DNA of 64,000 nt, from positions 2,046,001 to 2,110,000 of the forward strand of contig NZ_JAGINT010000002.1 in the NCBI RefSeq assembly GCF_017876295.1, given 5' to 3'. Below are positions 8,307 to 16,578 of the stretch, in pieces. Below the pieces are notes generated by a model that had not been told where the DNA came from, ran no database searches, and worked only from the letters and a program-made list of their open reading frames with translations. The first letter of the stretch is position 1. Each line of letters starts with the position of its first letter. The stretch comes from Kribbella aluminosa. GTDB taxonomy: Bacteria; Actinomycetota; Actinomycetes; Propionibacteriales; Kribbellaceae. Position numbers and translations under genes: made by a program.

Positions 8307-9743
8307 TTACAACTTCTTGAGTTGGTCGATGGCGGTGAAGACGGCCAGGAAACCGAAGGCGAGGAACGAGAACAACAGCACCGCGGTGCGGGAGGTGGTG
8401 ATGCGGATGGCGTCGGGGAGGGCTCGGGAGTTCATCCACCAGAGCAGGGCGGAGTAGATGAACATCATGGTGCCGGCGGTGCAGGCCGAGATGACCAGGA
8501 GGACGAGGGGCTGGGTGAGGCCGGCCAGCAGGACGATGATGCCGAAGGCAACGAGTCCCCAGACCAGCCAGAAGTAGAGCTTGGACTCGGTGATCTTCGA
8601 CGTCCGCAGGTAGCGGGCCTTGATCATGTCCGAGGCCAGCCGGGACGTGTAGTCGACGATCCCGGCCGCCGCGGCGAACAGCGAGAACGCGCCGACTGCC
8701 CAGAACAGGTACCCGAACCAGCCGCCGGCGATCGTCTGCAGCGTCGTACCCTCGAGCTTCAGGAAGCCGATGCTGTTCTGCACACCGGCGTTTCCGAACA
8801 GGGTGGCGTGGGCGAGCATCGAGGTGAACGCGATCGTCAGTACGGTGATCGCCACGAAGGTCGAGGCCTGCTCGATGTTCGCGAACCGCCACCAGCGCCG
8901 CCAGCGGGCGAGGTTCGCGTCGTCCGGCGGGAACGTGTAGCCGTTGGCGGTCGGGTCGGCCTCGGTCTCGCCGGTCACCGGCGACGTCAGCCGCGGCACG
9001 TGCACGCCCATCCCGAAGCCCTTGTCGCGGATCCAGTTGCTCTGGACGAGGTTCTGCCCGCCGCCGGCACCGGCGTACGCGATCGCGCCCATCACCAGCG
9101 CGAACCCGAGCTGCTCGGCCGGGAACTGCGGCTGGGTCACCGCGTGCCCGAGCGCGCCGTAGGTCTTCCCGCGGATCGCGAACACCAGCGCGAGCACGAC
9201 GAGCAGCGCGACGGCCGCGATCTTCACCGCGATCAGCCGCTCCAGCATCACGTAGACGACCGGCGCGAGGGTCAGGATCGCGCCGATCACCAGCAGCATC
9301 ACGATCGCGATCCAGCGCGGGTCGCCGCCGCCGAACAGGTAGGTGAGCATGCTCGCCGAGCTGGTCGCCCAGCCCGGCCAGAGGTTCGCGAAGTACGTCA
9401 TGATCGCGAAGAACAGGCCCCAGTGCTTCCCGTACCGGTTGAAGCCGGTCAACGCTGTCTCACCAGTTGCCAGCGTGTACCGCTCGATCTCCATGTTCAG
9501 GAACCATTGGACGACCACGCCGACGACGGCGCCCCAGAGGAACACCAGGCCGACCTGGCTGGAGATGTACGGCCAGAGGATGAACTCGCCGGACGCCAGC
9601 CCGACACCGGCGCCGACCATACCGGGGCCGATGATCTTCCAGGTGCTCGCGGGCGGCTCGGGAAGGTCGCGGACCTGCGGTGCGGGCAGGTTCTTGGTCG
9701 GTAGTGCGAAGTGTCCGTGGTCGGTCGGTGCGGTGTCTGTCAT
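8307..9743 (-). CDS. Nramp-family divalent metal transporter-like membrane protein
   Basis: 478 residues with about 11 hydrophobic helices and the Nramp-like opening IIGPGMVGAGVGLASGEFIL, placing it in the LeuT-fold Nramp/Mn-Fe transporter superfamily in the cytoplasmic membrane. The canonical helix-1 Asp-Pro-Gly-Asn metal motif is not evident (the equivalent is GLASGEF), so it may be a divergent branch with another substrate. ATG at 9743 with GGGAG five bases upstream. It is divergent from the large LuxR regulator at 9837, with 93 bp between starts. Confidence 0.82.
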   Translation of the reverse strand: MTDTAPTDHGHFALPTKNLPAPQVRDLPEPPASTWKIIGPGMVGAGVGLASGEFILWPYISSQVGLVFLWGAVVGVVVQWFLNMEIERYTLATGETALTGFNRYGKHWGLFFAIMTYFANLWPGWATSSASMLTYLFGGGDPRWIAIVMLLVIGAILTLAPVVYVMLERLIAVKIAAVALLVVLALVFAIRGKTYGALGHAVTQPQFPAEQLGFALVMGAIAYAGAGGGQNLVQSNWIRDKGFGMGVHVPRLTSPVTGETEADPTANGYTFPPDDANLARWRRWWRFANIEQASTFVAITVLTIAFTSMLAHATLFGNAGVQNSIGFLKLEGTTLQTIAGGWFGYLFWAVGAFSLFAAAAGIVDYTSRLASDMIKARYLRTSKITESKLYFWLVWGLVAFGIIVLLAGLTQPLVLLVISACTAGTMMFIYSALLWWMNSRALPDAIRITTSRTAVLLFSFLAFGFLAVFTAIDQLKKL

Positions 9744-9836
9744 CAGGCTCCCTCACTGGTCGACCCCCTGGACCGGAGGGTAGCGAATACTGTCGACAAC
9801 GGCGACCCGACACAGACCGATGGCAGACTGGCGCTC

Positions 9837-12800
9837 ATGGGTGGGGTGACAGTTCTGACCGCGTCGTACGCCGGGGCCGCGAGTGCGCCGGCATACGCCC
9901 GGCTGGCGGGGTTGGCTGCCGAGCTGGCGGGGGAGCAGCTGGTACGGCGGGACGCCGGATGGCCGGTACTCCTGTACGCCTCCGCGGACGAAGCGATCGA
10001 AGCGGCCAAGGCCCTCCGCGAGGCGGCCGCGCTGGTGCCGGCGGGCGAGCTGCTCCGGATCGCGCTGCACACCGCGATGGCGGTCGCCCCGGCGGTCCGC
10101 CACGCGGAGCAGTTGCTCGCGATCGCCAACCCCGGCCAAACGTTGCTAACCGCAACAACCACGGCCATGGCCGAGGCCCGGGGCATCTCGGATCTTGGTG
10201 TGCACAGGTTGCGGGATCTCGGATCGGCGGAGCGGATCTTCGAGTTGACGGCGACCGGCGTACCGCTGCACTCGCTGGACTGCGTACCGAACAACCTGCC
10301 GGTGATGTTCACCAGCTTCGTCGGTCGTACGACGCAGGTCGCCGCGCTGCGCACGCAGCTCGCCGGCAGCCGGCTCGTCACGCTGACCGGCCCTGGCGGC
10401 AGCGGCAAGACCCGCCTGGCCGCTCAGACCGCCGCGCACCTGGCGGAACGCTGGACGGACGGCGTGTGGTGGGTCGACCTGTCAGCCGTGACCGACAGCA
10501 CCCAGATCCCCGAGATGGTGGCGGCCGCGGTCGGCCTGCTCGTCGAGCCGGGCGATCGCCTACTGATCGGCCAACTGCGGCACAAACAGGCCCTCGTCTG
10601 CCTCGACAACTGCGAGCAGATCATCGACGGCGTCGCCGAGTTCGTCACCGCCCTGCAGACCGGCTGCCCCGAGCTCAGCATCCTCGCCACCAGCCGCGAA
10701 CCTCTCGACGTCCCGGGCGAGTCCGTCTGGCGAGTCCCCGCGCTCTCCCCGGACGAAGCCCGAACCCTCTTCCTGGAACGCTCGGACGCGTCAGCGGACG
10801 ACGTCGAGGCCGAGCGGGCGGTCAGGGCGATCTGCCTGCGGCTGGACGGAATCCCGCTGGCGTTGGAGCTGGCGGCCGCGTGGGGCCGGACGTTGACGCC
10901 GATGCAGATCGAAGCAGGCCTGGAGGACCGGTTCGGGCTGCTGACGAAGAACGTGCGCGGAGCTGCGGCACGGCAGCGTACGTTGGCGGCCTCGATCGAC
11001 TGGAGCTACGACCTGCTGGATGACGACGAGCGGCAGGCGTTCCGTCGGCTGGCCGTCTTCGCAGGTGGGTTCACACTCGAGGCCGCGGCAGCGGTGAGCG
11101 GCGCCGTACCGAACATCCTCGCGCGGCTTGTCGACAAATCGCTTGTCGTCGCCGAGGACGGGCGGTACCGCTTGCTGGAGACGATCCGCGAGTACGCCGC
11201 CACCCGCCTGGCCGACGACGACGTACGGGATCGGCATCTCGACCACTACCTGTCCGTCGCCGAGGCCGCGGAAGCGCTGCTGGACAGTGATCGGGACGCC
11301 TGGCGGGCGCTGATCGAGCCGGACCGGGAGAACTACCGCGCCGCGCTCGAACACGGTCTCGCCGCCGACGACCCGGACCGCGGCCGCCGGCTCGCCGCCG
11401 CGCTCCGCTGGTTGTGGAACCTGCAGGCGACCGGCGCCGAGGGCATCGGCTACCTGCGGCGGGCTGTCGACCGCGCCCCGGACGACCGAACGTTGCTGCA
11501 GGCCCGCTTGTTCTACGGCTATGCGACGGTCGCCGACACCGTCGACCCGTTCGGGTACGACGCCGCCGGCCGCGGACTCGACCTCGCCACCGAGCTGGGC
11601 GACGACCGGCTGCGTTCGCTGTTCCTCGCGATGGTCGCCGTCGGCGAGTTCTTCACCGACTTCCAGAAGGCCTGGGACCTGACGGCCGAGGGCGTGCGGC
11701 TCGCCGACGGCATCGGCAACGAACACGCCCGGAACGCCAACGTCGGCCTGCAGTGCGTCCTCCTGTCGCTGTGGGACCGCCACGACGACCTCTACCCGCT
11801 GCTGGACCGTGCGGCCACCGGCCTGATCACCAGCGGCGAACGCGGGATCGCGTCGACAGTCCTCACCACCTGGTCCGAGAGCCTGATGTCCACCGGCGAA
11901 CCACGGAAGGCCGTCGAGCTCGCCGAACGCGCCCTGGCCGCGGCGGAACCGCTCGCCGACTTCCACCGCGTCGGCTCGGCCCGCGCCCAGCTCGCCTCCG
12001 TCCTGGTACGCACCGGGCGGCCCGACGAGGCCCGCGCACTGATGCGACCGCTGCTCGAGCTGGCCGACACGGGCTCCGTCGTACCGAATCTCGGGCAGGT
12101 GATGAGCGTGATCTCGTACTGGACGGGGGAGTACGACGCTGCCGTCGAATGGCTCGCCCGTGACACCGCGCCGGACAGCCCGCTCGCCGGGACGTTCGCG
12201 CCCGCGATGCTGCTCCCGACCGTCGCCGCCGCCAAGCGTGCCCTGGGCCAGGACACGACCGAGCTGCTCGAACGTGCCGCCGACCTGGCCCGCGCCTACA
12301 ACCTCCCGCGGATCCTCGCCGACGCACTCGACCAGCTCGGCCGGACCGCGATCGCCGAACGACCCGACAAGGCCGCCGAACTCCTGCACGAGGCGCTGAC
12401 GATCCGCGTCGACCACGGCCTCCGCACGTACCTCATCGACAGCCTGGAATCCCTTGCCCTGCTGGCGAATCACACCAACCGCCCCGCGGACGCGGCTCGC
12501 CTGGCCCGCGCGGCTTCCAACGCCCGCGACGACATCGGCCTCGCCGTACCGGCCGACCACCCCGAACTGCCGTTGTCCGACGAGGCGCCGCTCACGCTGG
12601 ACGAGGCCGTCGCCTACGCCCGCCGTACCCGAGGAACGCGCGGCCGCCCGTCCTCCGGCTGGGCCAGCCTCACCCCGACCGAGGAACAGGTCGTCGCGCT
12701 GGCGGTCGAGGGCCTCAGCAACCCGGAGATCGGCGAACGCCTGTTCATGAGCCGTGGCACCGTCAAGACCCACCTGGCCCACGTCTACACCAAACTCGGC

Positions 12801-12842
12801 GTCGCCAACCGGACCGAGCTGGCGTCCCTCAAGAAGCCCTGA
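9837..12842 (+). CDS. LuxR-family STAND ATPase regulator with decayed cyclase-like domain
   Basis: 1001 residues. Residues 1-~145 resemble a truncated class III adenylate/guanylate cyclase homology domain (RDAGWPVLLYASADEAIEAA, LRIALHTAMAV, AIANPGQTLLTATT, HRLRDLGSAERIFEL), but the opening metal-binding Asp region is missing. An NB-ARC/STAND ATPase follows: Walker A LTGPGGSGKTRLA near residue 185 and LVCLDNCEQI as Walker B. Next are winged-helix and TPR-like repeats, and a C-terminal LuxR HTH (SLTPTEEQVVALAVEGLSN, then MSRGTVKTHLAHVY). Such proteins are signal-integrating transcription activators. The ATG at 9837 is chosen because upstream in-frame sequence would overlap the divergent Nramp gene. 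The inducer and targets are unknown. Confidence 0.9.
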   Translation: MGGVTVLTASYAGAASAPAYARLAGLAAELAGEQLVRRDAGWPVLLYASADEAIEAAKALREAAALVPAGELLRIALHTAMAVAPAVRHAEQLLAIANPGQTLLTATTTAMAEARGISDLGVHRLRDLGSAERIFELTATGVPLHSLDCVPNNLPVMFTSFVGRTTQVAALRTQLAGSRLVTLTGPGGSGKTRLAAQTAAHLAERWTDGVWWVDLSAVTDSTQIPEMVAAAVGLLVEPGDRLLIGQLRHKQALVCLDNCEQIIDGVAEFVTALQTGCPELSILATSREPLDVPGESVWRVPALSPDEARTLFLERSDASADDVEAERAVRAICLRLDGIPLALELAAAWGRTLTPMQIEAGLEDRFGLLTKNVRGAAARQRTLAASIDWSYDLLDDDERQAFRRLAVFAGGFTLEAAAAVSGAVPNILARLVDKSLVVAEDGRYRLLETIREYAATRLADDDVRDRHLDHYLSVAEAAEALLDSDRDAWRALIEPDRENYRAALEHGLAADDPDRGRRLAAALRWLWNLQATGAEGIGYLRRAVDRAPDDRTLLQARLFYGYATVADTVDPFGYDAAGRGLDLATELGDDRLRSLFLAMVAVGEFFTDFQKAWDLTAEGVRLADGIGNEHARNANVGLQCVLLSLWDRHDDLYPLLDRAATGLITSGERGIASTVLTTWSESLMSTGEPRKAVELAERALAAAEPLADFHRVGSARAQLASVLVRTGRPDEARALMRPLLELADTGSVVPNLGQVMSVISYWTGEYDAAVEWLARDTAPDSPLAGTFAPAMLLPTVAAAKRALGQDTTELLERAADLARAYNLPRILADALDQLGRTAIAERPDKAAELLHEALTIRVDHGLRTYLIDSLESLALLANHTNRPADAARLARAASNARDDIGLAVPADHPELPLSDEAPLTLDEAVAYARRTRGTRGRPSSGWASLTPTEEQVVALAVEGLSNPEIGERLFMSRGTVKTHLAHVYTKLGVANRTELASLKKP

Positions 12843-12934
12843 CCAGCTCCACAGCCTTCGCGATCCGTCGCCGGCACCTCCACCCAGGCGCCGCCGGCGT
12901 CGTTCACCACGATGTTGCCCTCGAACGTCGCCAT
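12829..12934 (-). pseudogene. 5' stub of a DUF1905-type gene, frameshifted
   Basis: From an ATG at 12934 the minus strand reads MATFEGNIVVNDAGGAWVEV-PAT, the usual start of DUF1905-domain proteins. A one-base shift near 12865 then continues as IAKAVELVRAS and a stop at 12831-12829, inside the end of the LuxR gene. The rest of the domain is gone. This is a short decayed gene 3' of the regulator; the MMPL gene ends 10 bp away. Confidence 0.6.
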
Positions 12935-12944
12935 GTCCGGCAGC

Positions 12945-15062
12945 CTAGGACGCCAGCTTGCTGGGCCACCAGACCTTCTTGCCGATGTCGTGGGCCAACG
13001 ACGGGACGAGCAGGGAACGTACGACGGTGGTATCGAGAAGTACGCCGAACGCGACCATGAAGGCGATCTGGGCCAGGAACAGGATCGGAAGGACCGCCAG
13101 CGCCGAGAACGTCGCGGCGAGGACCACCCCGGCCGACGTGATCACGCCGCCCGTGACGGCCAGGCCGACCAGGATGCCCGGTCTGGTGCCTTGTTCTTGG
13201 GACTCCTCACGGACCCGGGTCATCAGGAAGATCGAGTAGTCGATGCCCAGGGCAACCAGGAACACGAACGCGTACAACGCGATCCCCGGGTCCGCGCCCG
13301 GGAACTTGAACACGTGGTTGAACACCAGCGCGCTGACCCCGACCGTGGCGCCGAACGACAGCACGTTCGCGATCACCAGCAGGACGGCGGCGACCAGCGA
13401 GCGGAGCAGCAGCATCAGTACGACGAAGATCACCGCGAGGATCGTCGGGATGATCACCTTGAGGTCGCGTTGCGCCGCGTCCTGGACGTCGAGGTTGATC
13501 GCGGTGTTGCCGCCGACCAGGACGTCCGGGCTGATCGAGTCCAGGTCCGCCCGCAGGTGCTTGACCACCTTGATCGCGGCGGGCGAGTCGGCCCGGATCT
13601 TGAGCGTGGCCTGGACCAGGACCTTGCCGTCCACAACCTTCGGCGGTACGCCGGGAGCGACCGACGCGGAGGCGGCGCCGACACCGTCGACCTTCATCGC
13701 GGCCTGCGCCACCTGATCCGCGAGCGCCACCGGGGTGAGGATCTCGACGGGCGTACCGGCGCCGGCGTCGAAGTGCTTGCCCAGCTGCTCCTGCCCGGTG
13801 ACCGACTCGACCTTGTTCAGGAACAGGTCCTCCTGCGACGTACCGCTGGCCTTGAACGTCGGCAGGAACGCCGCGCAGGCCAGCAACGCCAGCGCACTGA
13901 TCACCCAGACCCGCCGCGAACGCCGGCCGACCAGCCCGGACACGCGGCCCCAGAGCCGCCGCCCGCCGACCTGGTCGCGGGAGTGCACGTGATCGACACG
14001 CGGGATCGACGGCCAGAAGATCCGCCGCCCGAACGCGAGCAGGACCGCGGGCAGGAACGTCATCGCCGCGATCAGCGCACCGGCGATCCCAAGCGCACCG
14101 ACCGGGCCGAGACCCTTGGTGCTGCCAAGCCTGGAGAGCAGCAGACAGAGCAGACCGAGGATGACGGTCGCGGCGCTGGCTGCGATCGGCTCGACCGCCG
14201 CCCGCCACGCGACCCGCATCGCCTGGTACTTGCTCTCGTAGTCGTGCAGCTCCTCCTTGTAACGGGAGACGAGCAGCAAGGCGTAGTCCGTCGAGGCGCC
14301 GACGACCAGGATGAACAGGATGCCCTGACTCTGCCCGTTCAGCTGCAGAACGCCGTGCTTGGCCAGCGGGTAGACGACCGAGGCGGCCAGTGCGAGCCCG
14401 AAGACCGCGGTCAGCAGTACGGCGATCGGCAGGATCGGGCTGCGGTACACGATCAGCAGGATCACGAACACGACCGCGAGCGCGACGCCGAGCAGGATCC
14501 CGTCGATCCCGCTGAACGCGACCACGAAGTCGGCGAACACACCGCCCGGACCGGTGACGTACACCTGCAGCCCGGCAGGAGTGAGCGTGTCCTTGATGTC
14601 GGCGCGAAGTGCCTTGGCCACGGCGTACAGCACGGTCTCGCCCTGGCCGACGACCTCGTCGGCACGGTTGCCGTCCACCTGCACGGTGAGTAGCAGAGCC
14701 TGGTGGTCGTCGGACGGCCGTGCGGTCCCGACCGGGGCGACCAGGTAGTCGCCGACCTTCTTGCCGGCCCCGAGGTCGAGCGCCGGGATGCCGGCCACGA
14801 ACGCGGTGACCTTGTCCTTGTCCGCGGTGCCGATCGGGGTGTCGCGTTCGATCAGGACGAAGTACGGCAGGGCCTTGGAGTCGAAGAACTTGGCCGCCTC
14901 GTCAGCCACCACCGTCGACTCGGCCTTCTTCGGAAGGAAGTTGGCATTGTCGTTCTGCTGGACCTCGCTGAGCTTGCCGACGGCCGGACCGCCCACGGCG
15001 CCCAGGACGAGCCAGACGATCAGTACGGCGGCGATCCCCGCCCTCCACCTCCACCGGTTCAC
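12945..15062 (-). CDS. MMPL family RND transporter
   Basis: A 705-residue inner-membrane transporter with two tandem RND halves, each one helix, a large extracytoplasmic loop and five helices. Typical motifs are SLSRLGSTKGLGPVGALGIAG-like turns, DYALLLVSRYKEEL and GIDYSIFLMTRVREE. Actinobacterial MMPL proteins export lipids or lipid-linked compounds using the proton gradient; the substrate here is unknown. The GTG start at 15062 gives a short basic N terminus (NRWRWR) before the first helix. It is divergent from the nitrate operon and convergent with the LuxR regulator. No MmpS partner lies beside it. Confidence 0.93.
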   Translation of the reverse strand: MNRWRWRAGIAAVLIVWLVLGAVGGPAVGKLSEVQQNDNANFLPKKAESTVVADEAAKFFDSKALPYFVLIERDTPIGTADKDKVTAFVAGIPALDLGAGKKVGDYLVAPVGTARPSDDHQALLLTVQVDGNRADEVVGQGETVLYAVAKALRADIKDTLTPAGLQVYVTGPGGVFADFVVAFSGIDGILLGVALAVVFVILLIVYRSPILPIAVLLTAVFGLALAASVVYPLAKHGVLQLNGQSQGILFILVVGASTDYALLLVSRYKEELHDYESKYQAMRVAWRAAVEPIAASAATVILGLLCLLLSRLGSTKGLGPVGALGIAGALIAAMTFLPAVLLAFGRRIFWPSIPRVDHVHSRDQVGGRRLWGRVSGLVGRRSRRVWVISALALLACAAFLPTFKASGTSQEDLFLNKVESVTGQEQLGKHFDAGAGTPVEILTPVALADQVAQAAMKVDGVGAASASVAPGVPPKVVDGKVLVQATLKIRADSPAAIKVVKHLRADLDSISPDVLVGGNTAINLDVQDAAQRDLKVIIPTILAVIFVVLMLLLRSLVAAVLLVIANVLSFGATVGVSALVFNHVFKFPGADPGIALYAFVFLVALGIDYSIFLMTRVREESQEQGTRPGILVGLAVTGGVITSAGVVLAATFSALAVLPILFLAQIAFMVAFGVLLDTTVVRSLLVPSLAHDIGKKVWWPSKLAS

Positions 15063-15127
15063 GTGCCGCAGAGTACCCGCAACCTCTCAGTCCCCGCCGG
15101 AGGGTGTGCGGGACCCGTTTCGGCGGC

Positions 15128-15165
15128 GTAACAACAAGATGACTACGCGGAAACACCCCGGTCAT
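15128..15165. promoter_or_regulatory. GlnR-type binding site upstream of nitrate operon
   Basis: Four 5-mers occur at an exact 11-bp period: GTAAC (15128), ATGAC (15139), GAAAC (15150) and GTCAT (15161), each separated by 6 bp. This is the a-site/b-site layout known for actinobacterial GlnR (gTnAC-n6-GaAAC), the nitrogen-limitation activator of nitrate and nitrite genes. It lies 46 bp before the NarK start and in the divergent region with the MMPL gene. No experiment supports it here. Confidence 0.68.
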
Positions 15166-15210
15166 AACGTCCAGGCCTAATCGATGAGGTCGGATGATCG
15201 GAGACTTGCG

Positions 15211-16578
15211 ATGACGCTCGAGGCAGGACAAGCGGCTGTCGCCACCCGCGAAGCAAGTGGCGCGGTCGGTACGGTCGAGGCCCCGCGACGCGCGCGCTGG
15301 ATCGACGTCTGGGATCCCGAGGACGCCACGTTCTGGGCCGGGAAGGGCCGTGCGGTCGCCCGCCGGAACCTCTGGCCCTCGATCTTCGCCGAGTTCCTCG
15401 GCTTCTCCGTCTGGCAACTGTGGAGCATCGTCGTGGTCTCGATGCCCAAGGCGGGCTTCAGCTACGACACGAACCAGCTGTTCTGGTTGGTCGCGCTGCC
15501 GAGCCTGGTCGGCGCGACGCTGCGGCTGCCGTACACGTTCGCCGTACCGCGGTTCGGCGGGCGGAACTGGACCACGGTTTCCGCCTTGCTGCTGCTGATC
15601 CCGACGGCGGGACTGGCGTACTTCATGACGCAGCCGCACACGCCGTTCTGGCTGATGGCCCTGGTCGCGGGGACCGCGGGCGTCGGCGGCGGAAACTTCG
15701 CCAGCAGCATGACGAACATCTCCTTCTTCTACCCCGAGAAGGAAAAGGGTTTCGCGCTCGGCGTGAATGCTGCCGGCGGGAACCTCGGGGTCGCGGTCGT
15801 CCAGCTCGTGGTGCCGATCGTGATCGTCGCCGGTGCCGGCCTGGCGCTGAACCGGTCCGGCCTGATGTGGCTGCCGCTGATCGTCCTGGCCGCAGTCTGG
15901 GCCTGGAAGGCGATGACGAACCTGTCGGTGGCGAACTCGTCGTTCCGTACGTCGATCGCCGCGGCGAAGCGGCCGCACACGTGGGTGATCTCGTTCCTCT
16001 ACATCGGGACGTTCGGGTCGTTCATCGGGTTCGGGGCGGCGTTCCCGCTGCTGATCAAGACCACGTTCCCGGACGTCACACCGGCGCACTACGCGTTCCT
16101 GGGCGCGCTGGTCGGGTCGATTGCGCGGCCGTTCGGCGGCAGGCTGGCCGACCGGGTCGGCGGCGCGTGGGTGACCGTCTGCTCGTTCGTGGTGATGGGG
16201 CTCGGGATCGTCTCCGCGATCTTCTCCCTCAAGGCGGGGAGCTTTCCGGCGTTCCTGGCGAGTTTCCTGGTGCTGTTCGTGGCCAGCGGGATCGCGAACG
16301 GGTCGACGTACCGGATGATTCCGGCGGTCTTCCGGCTCACCACCGCGGACGACCCGGGCCGGGCCCGGCGGGAGGCCGCGGCCTGTATCGGAATCGCGTC
16401 CGCGGTCGGCGCGTACGGCGGTTTCCTCGTACCGCGGGGTTTCGCGATGTCGACGAGCCACTTCGGCTCGCTGATCCCGGCGCTGTACGTGTTCTGCGGG
16501 TTCTACGTGCTGTGCCTCGTGGTGACGTACTTCTGCTACCTGCGCAAGGGTGGCCCGCTCAGCCAGGAGCGCGTGTGA
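15211..16578 (+). CDS. narK: NarK/NasA-type nitrate/nitrite MFS transporter
   Basis: A 455-residue MFS permease with 12 predicted helices and the nitrate/nitrite porter signatures: PKAGFSYDTNQLFWLVALPS, GVGGGNFASSMTNISFFYP and GSIARPFGGRLADRVGG. It would import nitrate or exchange nitrite across the cytoplasmic membrane for assimilation. GGAGA at 15200-15204 favours the ATG at 15211 over the ATG at 15184. It is first gene of the operon, downstream of the predicted GlnR site, and its stop overlaps the nitrate reductase start (GTGA). Confidence 0.93.
   Translation: MTLEAGQAAVATREASGAVGTVEAPRRARWIDVWDPEDATFWAGKGRAVARRNLWPSIFAEFLGFSVWQLWSIVVVSMPKAGFSYDTNQLFWLVALPSLVGATLRLPYTFAVPRFGGRNWTTVSALLLLIPTAGLAYFMTQPHTPFWLMALVAGTAGVGGGNFASSMTNISFFYPEKEKGFALGVNAAGGNLGVAVVQLVVPIVIVAGAGLALNRSGLMWLPLIVLAAVWAWKAMTNLSVANSSFRTSIAAAKRPHTWVISFLYIGTFGSFIGFGAAFPLLIKTTFPDVTPAHYAFLGALVGSIARPFGGRLADRVGGAWVTVCSFVVMGLGIVSAIFSLKAGSFPAFLASFLVLFVASGIANGSTYRMIPAVFRLTTADDPGRARREAAACIGIASAVGAYGGFLVPRGFAMSTSHFGSLIPALYVFCGFYVLCLVVTYFCYLRKGGPLSQERV

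Noticed and set aside
12912..14693. 593-codon + strand frame opposite the MMPL gene
   Set aside because: Arg/Asp/Gln-rich low-complexity translation; the minus strand encodes a clear MMPL transporter.
15420..16574. Long N-terminal extension of the nitrate reductase frame
   Set aside because: It is the narK gene read in the wrong frame; the overlapping GTG at 16575 is the natural start.
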